A stretch of 28,869 bases of DNA from a virus, in IMG/VR virus record IMGVR_UViG_3300031223_000034, positions 1-28,869 of that record; one strand, written 5' to 3'. Both the position numbers and the translations under genes were made by a program. Positions 15,569 through 23,705 of the stretch are shown piece after piece. The notes under the pieces are model-generated. The model ran no database searches. It worked only from the letters and a program-made list of their open reading frames with translations, and was not told where the DNA came from. Every line of letters starts with the position of its first letter. Positions within the stretch are counted from its first letter, which is position 1.

Positions 15569-16129
15569 TGTTTGGTCTCGTTCATGGGTGGGTACGGCTC
15601 ACTATCATGATGTCTATCCGTATTCGTTTTGTCCACACGCAGCATACGAGGAGGGCTCTACGGCCCTCTCCTAGGATACGTGCACTTAACGAGGTATCTT
15701 TTTCCAGGTACTAAATGAAGGTATGAATACCTCTCCCCTAAACGACTGCATCGCCACTCGCGTGTCGTCCAAGACAAAGCGTAAGGATAATGAGGATGTC
15801 ATTCAGTCGACTTCGTTTCACTCGTCTTCTTCATTCCACTCTTTTTCTTCCTAACATGATGCAGCTGCATAGAAATTTACTTTTAGTAAGGAAATCATAG
15901 ACTTAGCAGCATAGAGGATATTTCTAGCGAATATCCTAACACATCCATGATCCCGGTAGGGAAAGATATCAACCTCCACACCTACTACGTTACACTCCGT
16001 AGTCAGCGTGTACGTGGTGCGCGGGCGCCCGCGCGCGAAGCAATACCATCTATGCGGATGGTATGTCAGAAAATAGACACAGGGATGATCTTGTGCACTA
16101 ACCCACACCAAACGACAAAGGACATACCC
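15569..16129. other. Long divergent intergenic region with structured plus-strand leader
   Basis: 561 bases between divergent units. On the left is the minus-strand promoter element. Then a GAGGGC/GCCCTC hairpin near 15650-15675 and a stretch with nothing clear to 15914. From there to 16064 perfect inverted repeats follow one another: AGGATATT/AATATCCT (15915-15937), CTACG/CGTAG (15985-16002), the 16-base palindrome GCGCGGGCGCCCGCGC (16019-16034), and ATACCATC/GATGGTAT (16043-16064). They lie ahead of the gene at 16130 and probably form its leader RNA. Confidence 0.55.
15600..15635 (-). promoter_or_regulatory. GRTAGACATCAT promoter-like element upstream of the HTH-dut unit
   Basis: Minus strand GATAGACATCATGATAGTG (15600-15618). 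TGGACA (15630-15635) lies 17 bases upstream of CATCAT (15607-15612), the spacing of a sigma70-type promoter. The start codon is 32 bases further on. Confidence 0.55.
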
Positions 16130-17050
16130 ATGACAGACTCCACCGCCCCAGAAGTCGGCACCGAATACCCCGCACCTAAGCCCACACAAAGTGTGGTGGG
16201 CTACGAGACGCTGTGCGAGGTGCTCGAAGCCAATGACAAACTGTTGCTGGTCGCCACCGGCTTCCATGTGGACGCTGAAAAAGTCAAAGAGTTCAACCTA
16301 CCTGAATTGATCACCCGTGACGACAACGTGTTTGACCTGTACGAGTTGGACATGGACGCGGACACAGCGTTCGACGAGCTGTTCCAGAAGAACATCATGA
16401 GCATCCGTGAAATGGGGATGTGGCAGCTGATGTACCTGATGGACCCGGGGCGCACCATCACCTCTATGGTGTTCCCTTACGGCCAGACCATGCCCGATCA
16501 AAGCATGTCCACCACGTACAACATTCTCAACTACGGCATCGCCACCCTGATCCGTGACGAAGCGCTGGACATCGAGCAGAACTCCAAAGACGGCTTGTCT
16601 GAGAACTTCCCGGTGCTTAAAGACGTGTTTGACATCTGTCAAACACAATACCGGTTGGTGTTTGATCACAAGAAAACCACCTTCACGGTATTGAACGTCG
16701 ATACCTTTACCCCACTGCCGATCAAAGACGTGGTGTGCGTCGTCGATGCGATCACTCAGACCAAACTGATGATCGACCCACGTCGTGCGGTGGACTTTAT
16801 ACCACTGGGCAGTTTGTCTGAGATGCCGTATCTTCGCATTGGTAAAGGTCTGCTGCTGCCACCCTTGAGCGACAAGACCAGTGAAGTGGGACGCCACTAC
16901 TGCTACGTCGCCGAGGGCGATGAATCTCATCTGCTGATGGATCTGGTGACCGGCCTTACGCTGATGGTTGAAACCAGCGCATTGAAAGAGATGATGTGGG
17001 TGGAGTTTGACAAAGCACTCGATGACGACACCGCTACCCCAGCCAAGTAA
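16130..17050 (+). CDS. Protein of unknown function (306 aa)
   Basis: 306 aa from ATG 16130 with AAAGGA 7 bases upstream; the frame opens at 15947 but the extra 61 codons lie in the structured leader. The protein is acidic, with a proline-rich N-terminus (TEYPAPKPTQ), several DxD-type acidic runs (DLYELDMDADTAFDEL, 70-90) and a flexible acidic C-terminus (DKALDDDTATPAK). No enzymatic or membrane motif. Strong codon preference for C-ending codons suggests high expression. It is the first gene of a plus-strand unit with dcd; role unknown. Confidence 0.78.
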   Translation: MTDSTAPEVGTEYPAPKPTQSVVGYETLCEVLEANDKLLLVATGFHVDAEKVKEFNLPELITRDDNVFDLYELDMDADTAFDELFQKNIMSIREMGMWQLMYLMDPGRTITSMVFPYGQTMPDQSMSTTYNILNYGIATLIRDEALDIEQNSKDGLSENFPVLKDVFDICQTQYRLVFDHKKTTFTVLNVDTFTPLPIKDVVCVVDAITQTKLMIDPRRAVDFIPLGSLSEMPYLRIGKGLLLPPLSDKTSEVGRHYCYVAEGDESHLLMDLVTGLTLMVETSALKEMMWVEFDKALDDDTATPAK

Positions 17051-17102
17051 CCCCAACCCGGGTGAGGTCCACTCACCCAACCCTAAAAAAGGACAACCCA
17101 CT

Positions 17103-17687
17103 ATGACCGACCTTACCGGCCTGTTAGACGACCGCAGCATACTTGATCTAGCTGAACAAGGCATGATTGTGCCCTACGTAGACACACTTGTCCGTGACGG
17201 TGTGATCAGCTATGGCCCCAGCAGTTACGGCTACGACGTCCGCTTAGGGACTATGTTTAAAATAGCCAGCCCATTTCATTTGGCCAGCAGCAACGTCATT
17301 GATCCTAAGGCCGTAGACGACGATCATTTCACTTCGGTGGATATGTCTGACCACGCGGGCCCCATCATGGTGCCTGCTCATGGGTTTATTTTGGGGCACA
17401 GTTTAGAAGTGTTTGACATTCCGAGTGATGTGTTTGTCATTGCGTTGGGTAAGTCAACGTACGCCCGCTCAGGATTATCGATAAACGTAACGCCGATTGA
17501 GCCCGGGTTCCGGGGTCAGGTGGTGTTGGAAATATCCAACCACACTCCTAAGCCGGTGTTGTTGTACCCCAACGAAGGTATCTCACAGTTTGTCTTTATC
17601 CGAGGCAGCCGTCCTTGTGAAACGGACTACGAAAAACGTGGAGGCAAATACCAAGACCAACGGGGGGTCACTCATGGCAAAGTCTAA
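17103..17687 (+). CDS. dcd: dCTP deaminase
   Basis: 194 aa (E. coli Dcd 193) from ATG 17103 with AAGGA 9 bases upstream. Signature features: SSYGYDVRLG (about 39-48), GKSTYARSGLSINVTPIEPG with the nucleotide-binding Ser/Arg, FRGQVVLEISN whose glutamate corresponds to the catalytic E138 of E. coli Dcd, and the C-terminal GGKYQDQRGV. Converts dCTP to dUTP and ammonia; the phage dUTPase then makes dUMP. A bifunctional dCTP deaminase/dUTPase cannot be excluded, but a separate Dut makes it unnecessary. Overlaps the next gene by 14 bases. Confidence 0.95.
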   Translation: MTDLTGLLDDRSILDLAEQGMIVPYVDTLVRDGVISYGPSSYGYDVRLGTMFKIASPFHLASSNVIDPKAVDDDHFTSVDMSDHAGPIMVPAHGFILGHSLEVFDIPSDVFVIALGKSTYARSGLSINVTPIEPGFRGQVVLEISNHTPKPVLLYPNEGISQFVFIRGSRPCETDYEKRGGKYQDQRGVTHGKV

Positions 17688-18537
17688 TGCCCTCCCCATC
17701 ACGGAGCTTATCACGGACTTATCCGATGACCGCGCAGCGTGGCCACTCATAGTAGAAGCTTTCTTTAAAGCCGCGCATGCGGTCGTAACGAATCGATACC
17801 GCTGGATCACCCGCATGAACCGAGACAAAACCGTCAAGGATCATGTTTTGGAAGATCAAGGTGAGTTTCTGTTGGTGTCGTGCCGATACGGTCCGGATAT
17901 GTACGTTCGAGCTGGGGTAAAAGACTTGATAGACCGTCAGGCTGCCTGTCTGATCTACGGACTGATACAAGAGGCCCGGTGGAGCCACCCCAAACTCAAA
18001 CAGGTCCTGGTGCGTATAGGGGACCGCACGGTCCCCCTAGAGGCCATGGTTCGCAACGAGTCCCATAGGCACTCTTTCTGTGCGTCAGAGGTGGTCGACA
18101 TCACCACACACGCACAGGCGGAAGCCAGTTGGTACTTAGCCAAAGAAGAGCGCCGCAAACTGCTGGTTGGCATGAGTTTACCCAGGGCGTGTCGATCTAA
18201 GGGTGTTGCAGATTCGCTTGACATTTTGTGTCGAGGTGACATGCTGTGGGCCGCTCAAGATGGGGACGTGTTTAAAGCCTATTTGCTTGACGCTATAACA
18301 GGAAAGATGGTCACTGTGCGATATTACCCCGACACGGGTATGGTTCATCGGGGTCAGGTCACTCGCCCACCCAAGTTTCTAAACCCCGTTGCGGTGGTGA
18401 TGTACAAGAAGCACCTACAAACTCTGACTGAGTCCGAGGGGAAGACAGGTCGTGAGTGGGCACTGGGCGCCTTGTGTGAGTATTACAAAGAACACATGCA
18501 CGCTATTACGGGCAGCCTGTTAAACATCGAGGAGTGA
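17674..18537 (+). CDS. Protein of unknown function (287 aa)
   Basis: 287 aa from ATG 17674 (G-rich site GGGG just upstream), starting inside the end of dcd. The frame is open from 17497, but only as a shadow of dcd. N-terminus acidic and helical (PITELITDLSDDRAAWPLIV), then a basic segment with paired strands (RYRWITRMNRDKTVKDHV), a middle with KLKQVLVRIGDRTVPLEAMV, and a C-terminal half rich in Lys and Tyr (KFLNPVAVVMYKKHLQTLTE). No known family recognised. Ends at a terminator, closing the unit that begins at 16130. Confidence 0.75.
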   Translation: MAKSNALPITELITDLSDDRAAWPLIVEAFFKAAHAVVTNRYRWITRMNRDKTVKDHVLEDQGEFLLVSCRYGPDMYVRAGVKDLIDRQAACLIYGLIQEARWSHPKLKQVLVRIGDRTVPLEAMVRNESHRHSFCASEVVDITTHAQAEASWYLAKEERRKLLVGMSLPRACRSKGVADSLDILCRGDMLWAAQDGDVFKAYLLDAITGKMVTVRYYPDTGMVHRGQVTRPPKFLNPVAVVMYKKHLQTLTESEGKTGREWALGALCEYYKEHMHAITGSLLNIEE

Positions 18538-18540
18538 GAT

Positions 18541-18566
18541 GTGAGGCGGAGATCCCGCCTCACTTT
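18541..18566 (+). terminator. Terminator of the 16130-18537 unit
   Basis: Perfect 9-bp stem GTGAGGCGG-AGATC-CCGCCTCAC followed by TTT, directly after the stop. The T-run is short, so some read-through is likely. Confidence 0.65.
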
Positions 18567-18600
18567 ATGACCTCAAAGACCCCATCACTGGATACTTGCC

Positions 18601-19821
18601 ATGGCCAACACTTTAAAAGACGTTTTTAGGAAATACACCTCTGACGTCAAAATTACCCCCGCATTGATTCAAGAGCTGCGTGTGTTTGAAAGTCAGTTCG
18701 TGAATAAGAACGAAGACCACATTGCGTATTTTGGTGGGAATCTTTTAGGCGTCCATCCGATGCGTTTTAAACAAACTGATTACAACGCCTGGTTTGATGT
18801 GGTGTTGGTCATTGACGATATGGCCCTGCAAGAAGACATTTTTAACTTACCCGCAATTACTCGCACGCATAAAGTAGGCCCTAACGTATTCAACCAGTCT
18901 TGTGTGTGGTTGATTCACGCCATCCGCACATCGAGTTTAACCGACGCACTTAAACGCGAAGGCGAACTTTTGGTTGCATTGATCTTTCAGTACCGGCTGA
19001 TGGGCAGCATTCTTAGTCGATTCTTCCCGTACCCGGCGGACGAGGCTATCGCCCAAGCCACGTACAAAGCGTTATCCCGTAAGTTTACCTTAAAAGAACA
19101 CGGCAGTTGGAAGAAGTTGTTTGTGGCTCGGGCCGAAGAGTTGTTGTCTGAACGCTCTATTCACACCAAGGCGTTTTTAACGCACGAGCCGGATGACAAA
19201 GTCCTCTATGCCATCAGTGATATACACACCCGACTCAAGCAACTCGTTAAAGACATGAACGACGTGTTTTACCGCATACGCGCCTCTGAGTCTCGTGTAT
19301 CGTCCGGCGGTATGGTGGGCGAACAAGACGGAGAGAAGCTCATACGCGATGTGATCAACAAAGAACGCGACTACATCCGCTACATACACACCACGATTGA
19401 AACCAAAACGTCGTTCATTAAAGACGATCTGGTGGAAACCACCTTGGAGTTGATGCACACCACCTCAGAGAAACACCTTCGGGACTCCTTACTGTACATG
19501 ATCAACAACTACAACGGACGGATGGCGAAAGACATCCAGATGCTGACGCAGGAACTGGTGGTGTATTCCATGGACTACGTCCAGACACACCGTGACACAA
19601 TCCCCAATCCCAAAGATTTCCAATCGGTGGTATTGCGTTTACGAGGCGTGTTCATGGCCTCTAAAAACAACGAGGAGTCGATCCAAAAGATCCGACAGAC
19701 CGCGGAGAAGATCGTGCGTCTGGCCACGGGTACCCGTAATCCTAACACACTGTCAGCCGCTCGTACGGGGCTGCTGATCTACTTGTTACTGCGCACCCTA
19801 GCCAAAGACTACTACGGATAG
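18601..19821 (+). CDS. Conserved-looking phage protein next to the terminase (406 aa)
   Basis: 406 aa from ATG 18601 with a weak GGA site. Mostly helical; long charged helices in the second half (about 205-400) with coiled-coil character (YAISDIHTRLKQLVKDMNDV; KHLRDSLLYMINNYNGRMAK) and a hydrophobic C-terminal segment (TGLLIYLLLRTLAKDYYG). Its position, convergent with the large terminase, recalls virion or assembly genes in phiKZ-like genomes, but I cannot assign a number or a function. No signal peptide. Convergent with terL across a hairpin. Confidence 0.75.
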   Translation: MANTLKDVFRKYTSDVKITPALIQELRVFESQFVNKNEDHIAYFGGNLLGVHPMRFKQTDYNAWFDVVLVIDDMALQEDIFNLPAITRTHKVGPNVFNQSCVWLIHAIRTSSLTDALKREGELLVALIFQYRLMGSILSRFFPYPADEAIAQATYKALSRKFTLKEHGSWKKLFVARAEELLSERSIHTKAFLTHEPDDKVLYAISDIHTRLKQLVKDMNDVFYRIRASESRVSSGGMVGEQDGEKLIRDVINKERDYIRYIHTTIETKTSFIKDDLVETTLELMHTTSEKHLRDSLLYMINNYNGRMAKDIQMLTQELVVYSMDYVQTHRDTIPNPKDFQSVVLRLRGVFMASKNNEESIQKIRQTAEKIVRLATGTRNPNTLSAARTGLLIYLLLRTLAKDYYG

Positions 19822-19828
19822 CATATAC

Positions 19829-19858
19829 CCCTGTGAGCCCCCTGAGGAGCTCACAGGG
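19829..19858. terminator. Bidirectional terminator hairpin between convergent genes
   Basis: Perfect 10-bp stem CCCTGTGAGC / GCTCACAGGG with a 10-base loop, extendable with GCATA/TATGC. It is centred in the 48-base gap between the plus-strand gene and terL. No marked T-run, so efficiency is uncertain. Confidence 0.6.
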
Positions 19859-19869
19859 TACTTATGCCG

Positions 19870-22002
19870 TTATCGTCGACCCAGTCTCATGGCTTTTCGT
19901 TTGTTTTCCCGATCCATTGAGGCCTGTTCGATCATGGCGTCGATGGACAGGTAGTCCTCATCGCTTTCGATCAGTTTTGACGACAGGCGGTAGATCTTAC
20001 TTTCCAGTCTGGATATTTTAAACACATCGAACGTATTGCGCAGCTCCTCCCAGATGGCGCCCATTTCCTCTTGCAGTTGTTCTTGCTCAAAATCGTGCAA
20101 CTGCTCCTTCAAAGGCATGTCCTCACGTTTTTTATAGGCTGAGGTTTTAATGGTCAATGGGTCAATGCCATAGAACTTCAAGTTCTTAGCGTGAGTTACA
20201 AACCATTCCGACATGAGTACCGAAACCACCATGTCGTCGTGCCCGGTTTCACTGTGATCAATCCGTCCATCGCGTATCACCAGACCCAACAACTCTTGTA
20301 TCAGTGTTTTGTCATACACCATGCCCGCCGCTTTGGCTGTGTAAGACCCCAGTACAACGCTGTACAGCAATTTACGGCTGTCGCCTGTGGTGTTAAAGCC
20401 AAAGTATTTCTTGTACTTGCTGTACACCTCAGGGTGGCGGCGGTTCATGGGCGTCAAGACCACGTCCTTATAATCCTGCGACGACTTAGGCGCCTCATCC
20501 ACGATGCGGTTAAAGATCCGCCTAAACGGATCCTCACCCCGCTTAGGCAGCTCGATCAGCAACGTATCGATGATGTTTTGTGCAGACGACTTCTTCTCGA
20601 TGACCATGGTGACGTTTTTGTACTCGCACAAAAACCACGCCAAAAACTTACCAAACCGATACAGATTGGTTTCGTTAATAGACATAGTCGCGATGGTTTC
20701 CATATTGACCACGGATGAGATGATGAATCCGATACCGTCTCGCCCTATGGCCTCTGAGGTATCCAACCCCAGCACGGTTTTGTTATCGCGCATGTACTCA
20801 TCGATTGAGTTTTCCTCAAGGTACCACTTCAGGATGTAGTACTCCCGACAAATGTGGTTGTACGACGCATCCCTCTCAGAGTCCCTTATGACTTCGGCCA
20901 GCCGTGGGTCGATGGGATTTTCCTCACCCCCCGACTCCCAGATGTTAAAGAAGTCCATGTTAGCGCCGGAGCCGGTGGCGTTGTTTTCCGCCAGGGTCTT
21001 AGCCAACCACTCGTCAGACTTACCCAACTGGCGATGGTTGAACACCCCGTGGATCATCAGCTTACGACCCTTACCGTTGGTCAGTACCAGGTTGTGGAGT
21101 TGTTTCTCGTTTTCCGCGTCGTAGAACGACTCGGTCCAAGGGGCGGCTCGGTGAAAGAACTTGTACACGTACTTACCCACACGGGTGTCTTTGCGGCCTG
21201 CGGTGGTGGTGTAGAGGTTGCCGTAAGGGTTGTCGTACAAAGCGGCTTCTTCACGTGCAGCGTTACCCGCCGCCAGCGCCGCTGGCATGGTCACATCCAG
21301 CAAGGAGATAAACGCGGTCTCGTCGTATTGTTGTACCGGCATGGTGAACCCACGCCCGATATTGTTGGCGCCTATCTCGGATTTTTGACCCACCGCTGTT
21401 TTGTAATGATTCTGCAAAGTTTCGTAAGAGAACTCGGATTGGTTGTCAACGTCCAATCGGTTTTTTGTATAAATGTATCCAGGCAGAAAATCCCTTACTC
21501 GTTTGATACGGTCGACGTTGGACCGACGCAAAGCGTCATCCTTAGTAAAGAGCCCCATCATGGTGTTAGACGAGAATACGTACATGAGACCCGCCATCAA
21601 ACAGTCGGCGGTGACCGACTTACCTGTCTGACGGATTTGCACCAACGCGTAATCGATGTGATTAAAGAACGACCAATACAAGGAGATGTTGCCCCGATTG
21701 GCCCTGAGTGGAACGGGATTGGGCCCGGCTTGAGGCGGCACTCGCACAATCTCACGGAAAAAGTACCAGGGGTTAAACTGGGCCTCCATGCGGATCATGT
21801 TCTTAGTCTCAAAGGTCAGATGTGGGTCAAACGGATCCACGTGCTCCAGTTCGGGGTTAAGCAGCGCTAAATGAAACAGATGATTCTTTACTCCCATCTT
21901 TTTCAGCAGTACTGCAAACTCAACCCAAGATTTGTTCTTGGTGGTGTGGTGGACGACAGCGGTTGGGTAGGACAGCCAGTCTCTTTCGAACAATATAGTC
22001 AT
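19870..22002 (-). CDS. terL: Terminase large subunit (phiKZ type)
   Basis: 710 aa from ATG 22002 with GAGG 6 bases upstream. ATPase: Walker A-like RQTGKS (124-129, VQIRQTGKSV) and Walker B with D227-E228 (QQYDETAF). RNase H-like nuclease: D414 (GLDTSEA), E469 (MVIEKKS) and D589-D590 (SETGHDDMVVS), the three metal-binding acidic positions. A charged helical C-terminal tail (610-710) includes EQEQLQEEMGAIWEEL. The motor docks on the portal, drives DNA into capsids and cuts it. Size and layout fit phiKZ-like phages. The first downstream neighbour is convergent; upstream lie virion genes. Confidence 0.93.
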   Translation of the reverse strand: MTILFERDWLSYPTAVVHHTTKNKSWVEFAVLLKKMGVKNHLFHLALLNPELEHVDPFDPHLTFETKNMIRMEAQFNPWYFFREIVRVPPQAGPNPVPLRANRGNISLYWSFFNHIDYALVQIRQTGKSVTADCLMAGLMYVFSSNTMMGLFTKDDALRRSNVDRIKRVRDFLPGYIYTKNRLDVDNQSEFSYETLQNHYKTAVGQKSEIGANNIGRGFTMPVQQYDETAFISLLDVTMPAALAAGNAAREEAALYDNPYGNLYTTTAGRKDTRVGKYVYKFFHRAAPWTESFYDAENEKQLHNLVLTNGKGRKLMIHGVFNHRQLGKSDEWLAKTLAENNATGSGANMDFFNIWESGGEENPIDPRLAEVIRDSERDASYNHICREYYILKWYLEENSIDEYMRDNKTVLGLDTSEAIGRDGIGFIISSVVNMETIATMSINETNLYRFGKFLAWFLCEYKNVTMVIEKKSSAQNIIDTLLIELPKRGEDPFRRIFNRIVDEAPKSSQDYKDVVLTPMNRRHPEVYSKYKKYFGFNTTGDSRKLLYSVVLGSYTAKAAGMVYDKTLIQELLGLVIRDGRIDHSETGHDDMVVSVLMSEWFVTHAKNLKFYGIDPLTIKTSAYKKREDMPLKEQLHDFEQEQLQEEMGAIWEELRNTFDVFKISRLESKIYRLSSKLIESDEDYLSIDAMIEQASMDRENKRKAMRLGRR

Positions 22003-22031
22003 AGTTGGCCTCGCGGCATAATACTAGGGCA

Positions 22032-22049
22032 AGACGGCCTAAGCCGTCT
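22032..22049. other. Hairpin in the gap upstream of terL
   Basis: Perfect 7-bp stem AGACGGC-CTAA-GCCGTCT between the structural gene and terL. There is no T-run, so it is more likely an RNA-processing or attenuation site than a full terminator. Confidence 0.4.
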
Positions 22050-22063
22050 CCACCCAGGTAACA

Positions 22064-23701
22064 TTAGATGTGTTTAACCGACATGCCTGCCACGCCCAAC
22101 ATCAGGTCTTGACCGACCAGACGGTGAATGAACGTGATGAGCAAAGTCTCGCCCGGCTGATAGTCGTTGGGTACAATCATTTCTGCATCCCACTGACCAA
22201 TGCCGTACTCAATAGCTGTGTTTTTGAACTGCACCCGGAAGTGCGTAGGCTCAGGTGCGTACGTCTCTACGTTTGCGTCGTACAATGGCTCCAAATTACG
22301 GTAGACTTTTGACAACCAGTTGGCCCGTGAGGTTTCCCCACTGTCCAACGTCATCCGCCAGTTACCTGCGTTCACAAACTCCATGTTTGCCTGCAGCCCC
22401 CATCCATACGGTGGGTTTTGCTCTGGAGAAAACTCCGACGTCCACAGTGTGCCAGTATCGGTACCAGGACCGATCAGGCTGATGCCGACGGTTTGCACGT
22501 GCTGATAGTCTCTGAGCGCCGGCATGGCGTCTTTCAAATTCAGCACGAATGACAGGTCCTGCACAACACCGTAACGGTTAGGGTTGAACGGGTTAGACTG
22601 TTGGGTAATGGTCACAAACGGTGTGACGTCACGGCAGATGTTGCGATCCAGATTGACCAACCAGTGCTTCAACTCGTACTGAGTGTTACCAGGATTCCAC
22701 GATGGGTAGGTGAACAGCTTTACGGTGTGCGCCCCATCTACTTGGATAGATCGCACGATGTACGATCGCGCCACGTGAAACTCAGACCCCACCATTCCGG
22801 TGTAGTTGACTTCGGACGCAGACAGTGTGTATTTCAACACCACGGGAACGGTCTGATTGACCACTGTGGACACGTAGTTGTTCAACCCATCTACCCGCAT
22901 CTTGGTGCCATCAATCGGCACCCGGACAACGCGCCCGTCCGAGTAAGTCACCACGCCTTCCATCGCCACGTTGGACAAAGGCAAGTTAATGGGCACGTGC
23001 AGCTCATCGGTGCCTGGGTCCAAATAAGGAGACTCCAGCTTAACATCGGTTACGTACAGCGCAGCCGCCTGCGATCGTCTCACGTAACCGGTACGCTCTG
23101 CCAGCAACGTGTTAATTGACAACACCGACCCTTCGTCATTAAAGACCACTGCGGTGAGTAGCTCGCCTGTGACCAGATCCGCTACGGTGTGACCGACCAC
23201 GGGTACTTTGTACCCCAACGAAGCGCCCATGTCAGACATGACCGTTTCCATGGGTATGTTTTCGCCCAGAAGCTGACCGCCTTGATCATACATGCGAGAC
23301 ACCACGGTGCCCTGGGGTCCTATGTCAGCCCCACGAAAGATCTTGACTTCTCTCGCAGCTGTGCCGTGAATTTTAAGCCGTCCATCAAACGTCAGTGTGT
23401 GTGGAAACACATTTTCGTCCAGATAGATCCGAAACGATTCACTGACATGGCCGGGTCCTGCACCGGTCAAGACGTCTTCTCCGTCAACCCCGTTAACACT
23501 CGGGACTCGCCACGCCACCAGTTCAGATTCACCGGTAGTAACGTTGACGTTTATGACGCGTTTAAAGCCCGTTTGCAGATTGATCACCAGATCCCCAATG
23601 TTGGGGACGTAACCGTCGTGTCCGGGGTAATAGATCTCTTCTTCAGCCCACGTGCGGTACCCCCGATTAGGGTCCAGCTGGGCACTTGTAAAAGTCGGCA
23701 T
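22064..23701 (-). CDS. Putative virion structural protein (545 aa)
   Basis: 545 aa from ATG 23701 with TAGGAG 9 bases upstream. Rich in Val, Thr, Asn and Gly with alternating strand patterns over its whole length and almost no long helices, as in tail, baseplate or fibre-type proteins. Residues 1-30 (DPNRGYRTWAEEEIYYPG) and the internal GNIDG/PNRYG-type turns look like a beta-domain series. The order terL, this protein, an 856-aa and a 308-aa protein, then the tail sheath, mirrors my recollection of the phiKZ gp25-gp29 stretch; by position it would be the gp26-like protein. That equivalence is inference. Confidence 0.78.
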   Translation of the reverse strand: MPTFTSAQLDPNRGYRTWAEEEIYYPGHDGYVPNIGDLVINLQTGFKRVINVNVTTGESELVAWRVPSVNGVDGEDVLTGAGPGHVSESFRIYLDENVFPHTLTFDGRLKIHGTAAREVKIFRGADIGPQGTVVSRMYDQGGQLLGENIPMETVMSDMGASLGYKVPVVGHTVADLVTGELLTAVVFNDEGSVLSINTLLAERTGYVRRSQAAALYVTDVKLESPYLDPGTDELHVPINLPLSNVAMEGVVTYSDGRVVRVPIDGTKMRVDGLNNYVSTVVNQTVPVVLKYTLSASEVNYTGMVGSEFHVARSYIVRSIQVDGAHTVKLFTYPSWNPGNTQYELKHWLVNLDRNICRDVTPFVTITQQSNPFNPNRYGVVQDLSFVLNLKDAMPALRDYQHVQTVGISLIGPGTDTGTLWTSEFSPEQNPPYGWGLQANMEFVNAGNWRMTLDSGETSRANWLSKVYRNLEPLYDANVETYAPEPTHFRVQFKNTAIEYGIGQWDAEMIVPNDYQPGETLLITFIHRLVGQDLMLGVAGMSVKHI

Positions 23702-23705
23702 GGCA

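Noticed and set aside
15723-15854. Plus-strand 43-codon frame, rich in Ser, Phe and His
   Set aside because: AAGG lies only one base before the ATG, and the composition is low-complexity; no support for coding.
15851-16267. Minus-strand frame of 138 codons overlapping the 16130 gene
   Set aside because: No start codon with a ribosome site; half of it is antisense to a well-supported gene. Kept only as a remark in the leader finding.
16298-17164. Long minus-strand frame antisense to the 16130 gene
   Set aside because: Shadow of the plus-strand gene, which has a good start site, codon use and operon position.
20854-21870. Long plus-strand frame antisense to terL
   Set aside because: terL has all catalytic motifs; the antisense frame is His- and Val-rich shadow sequence.
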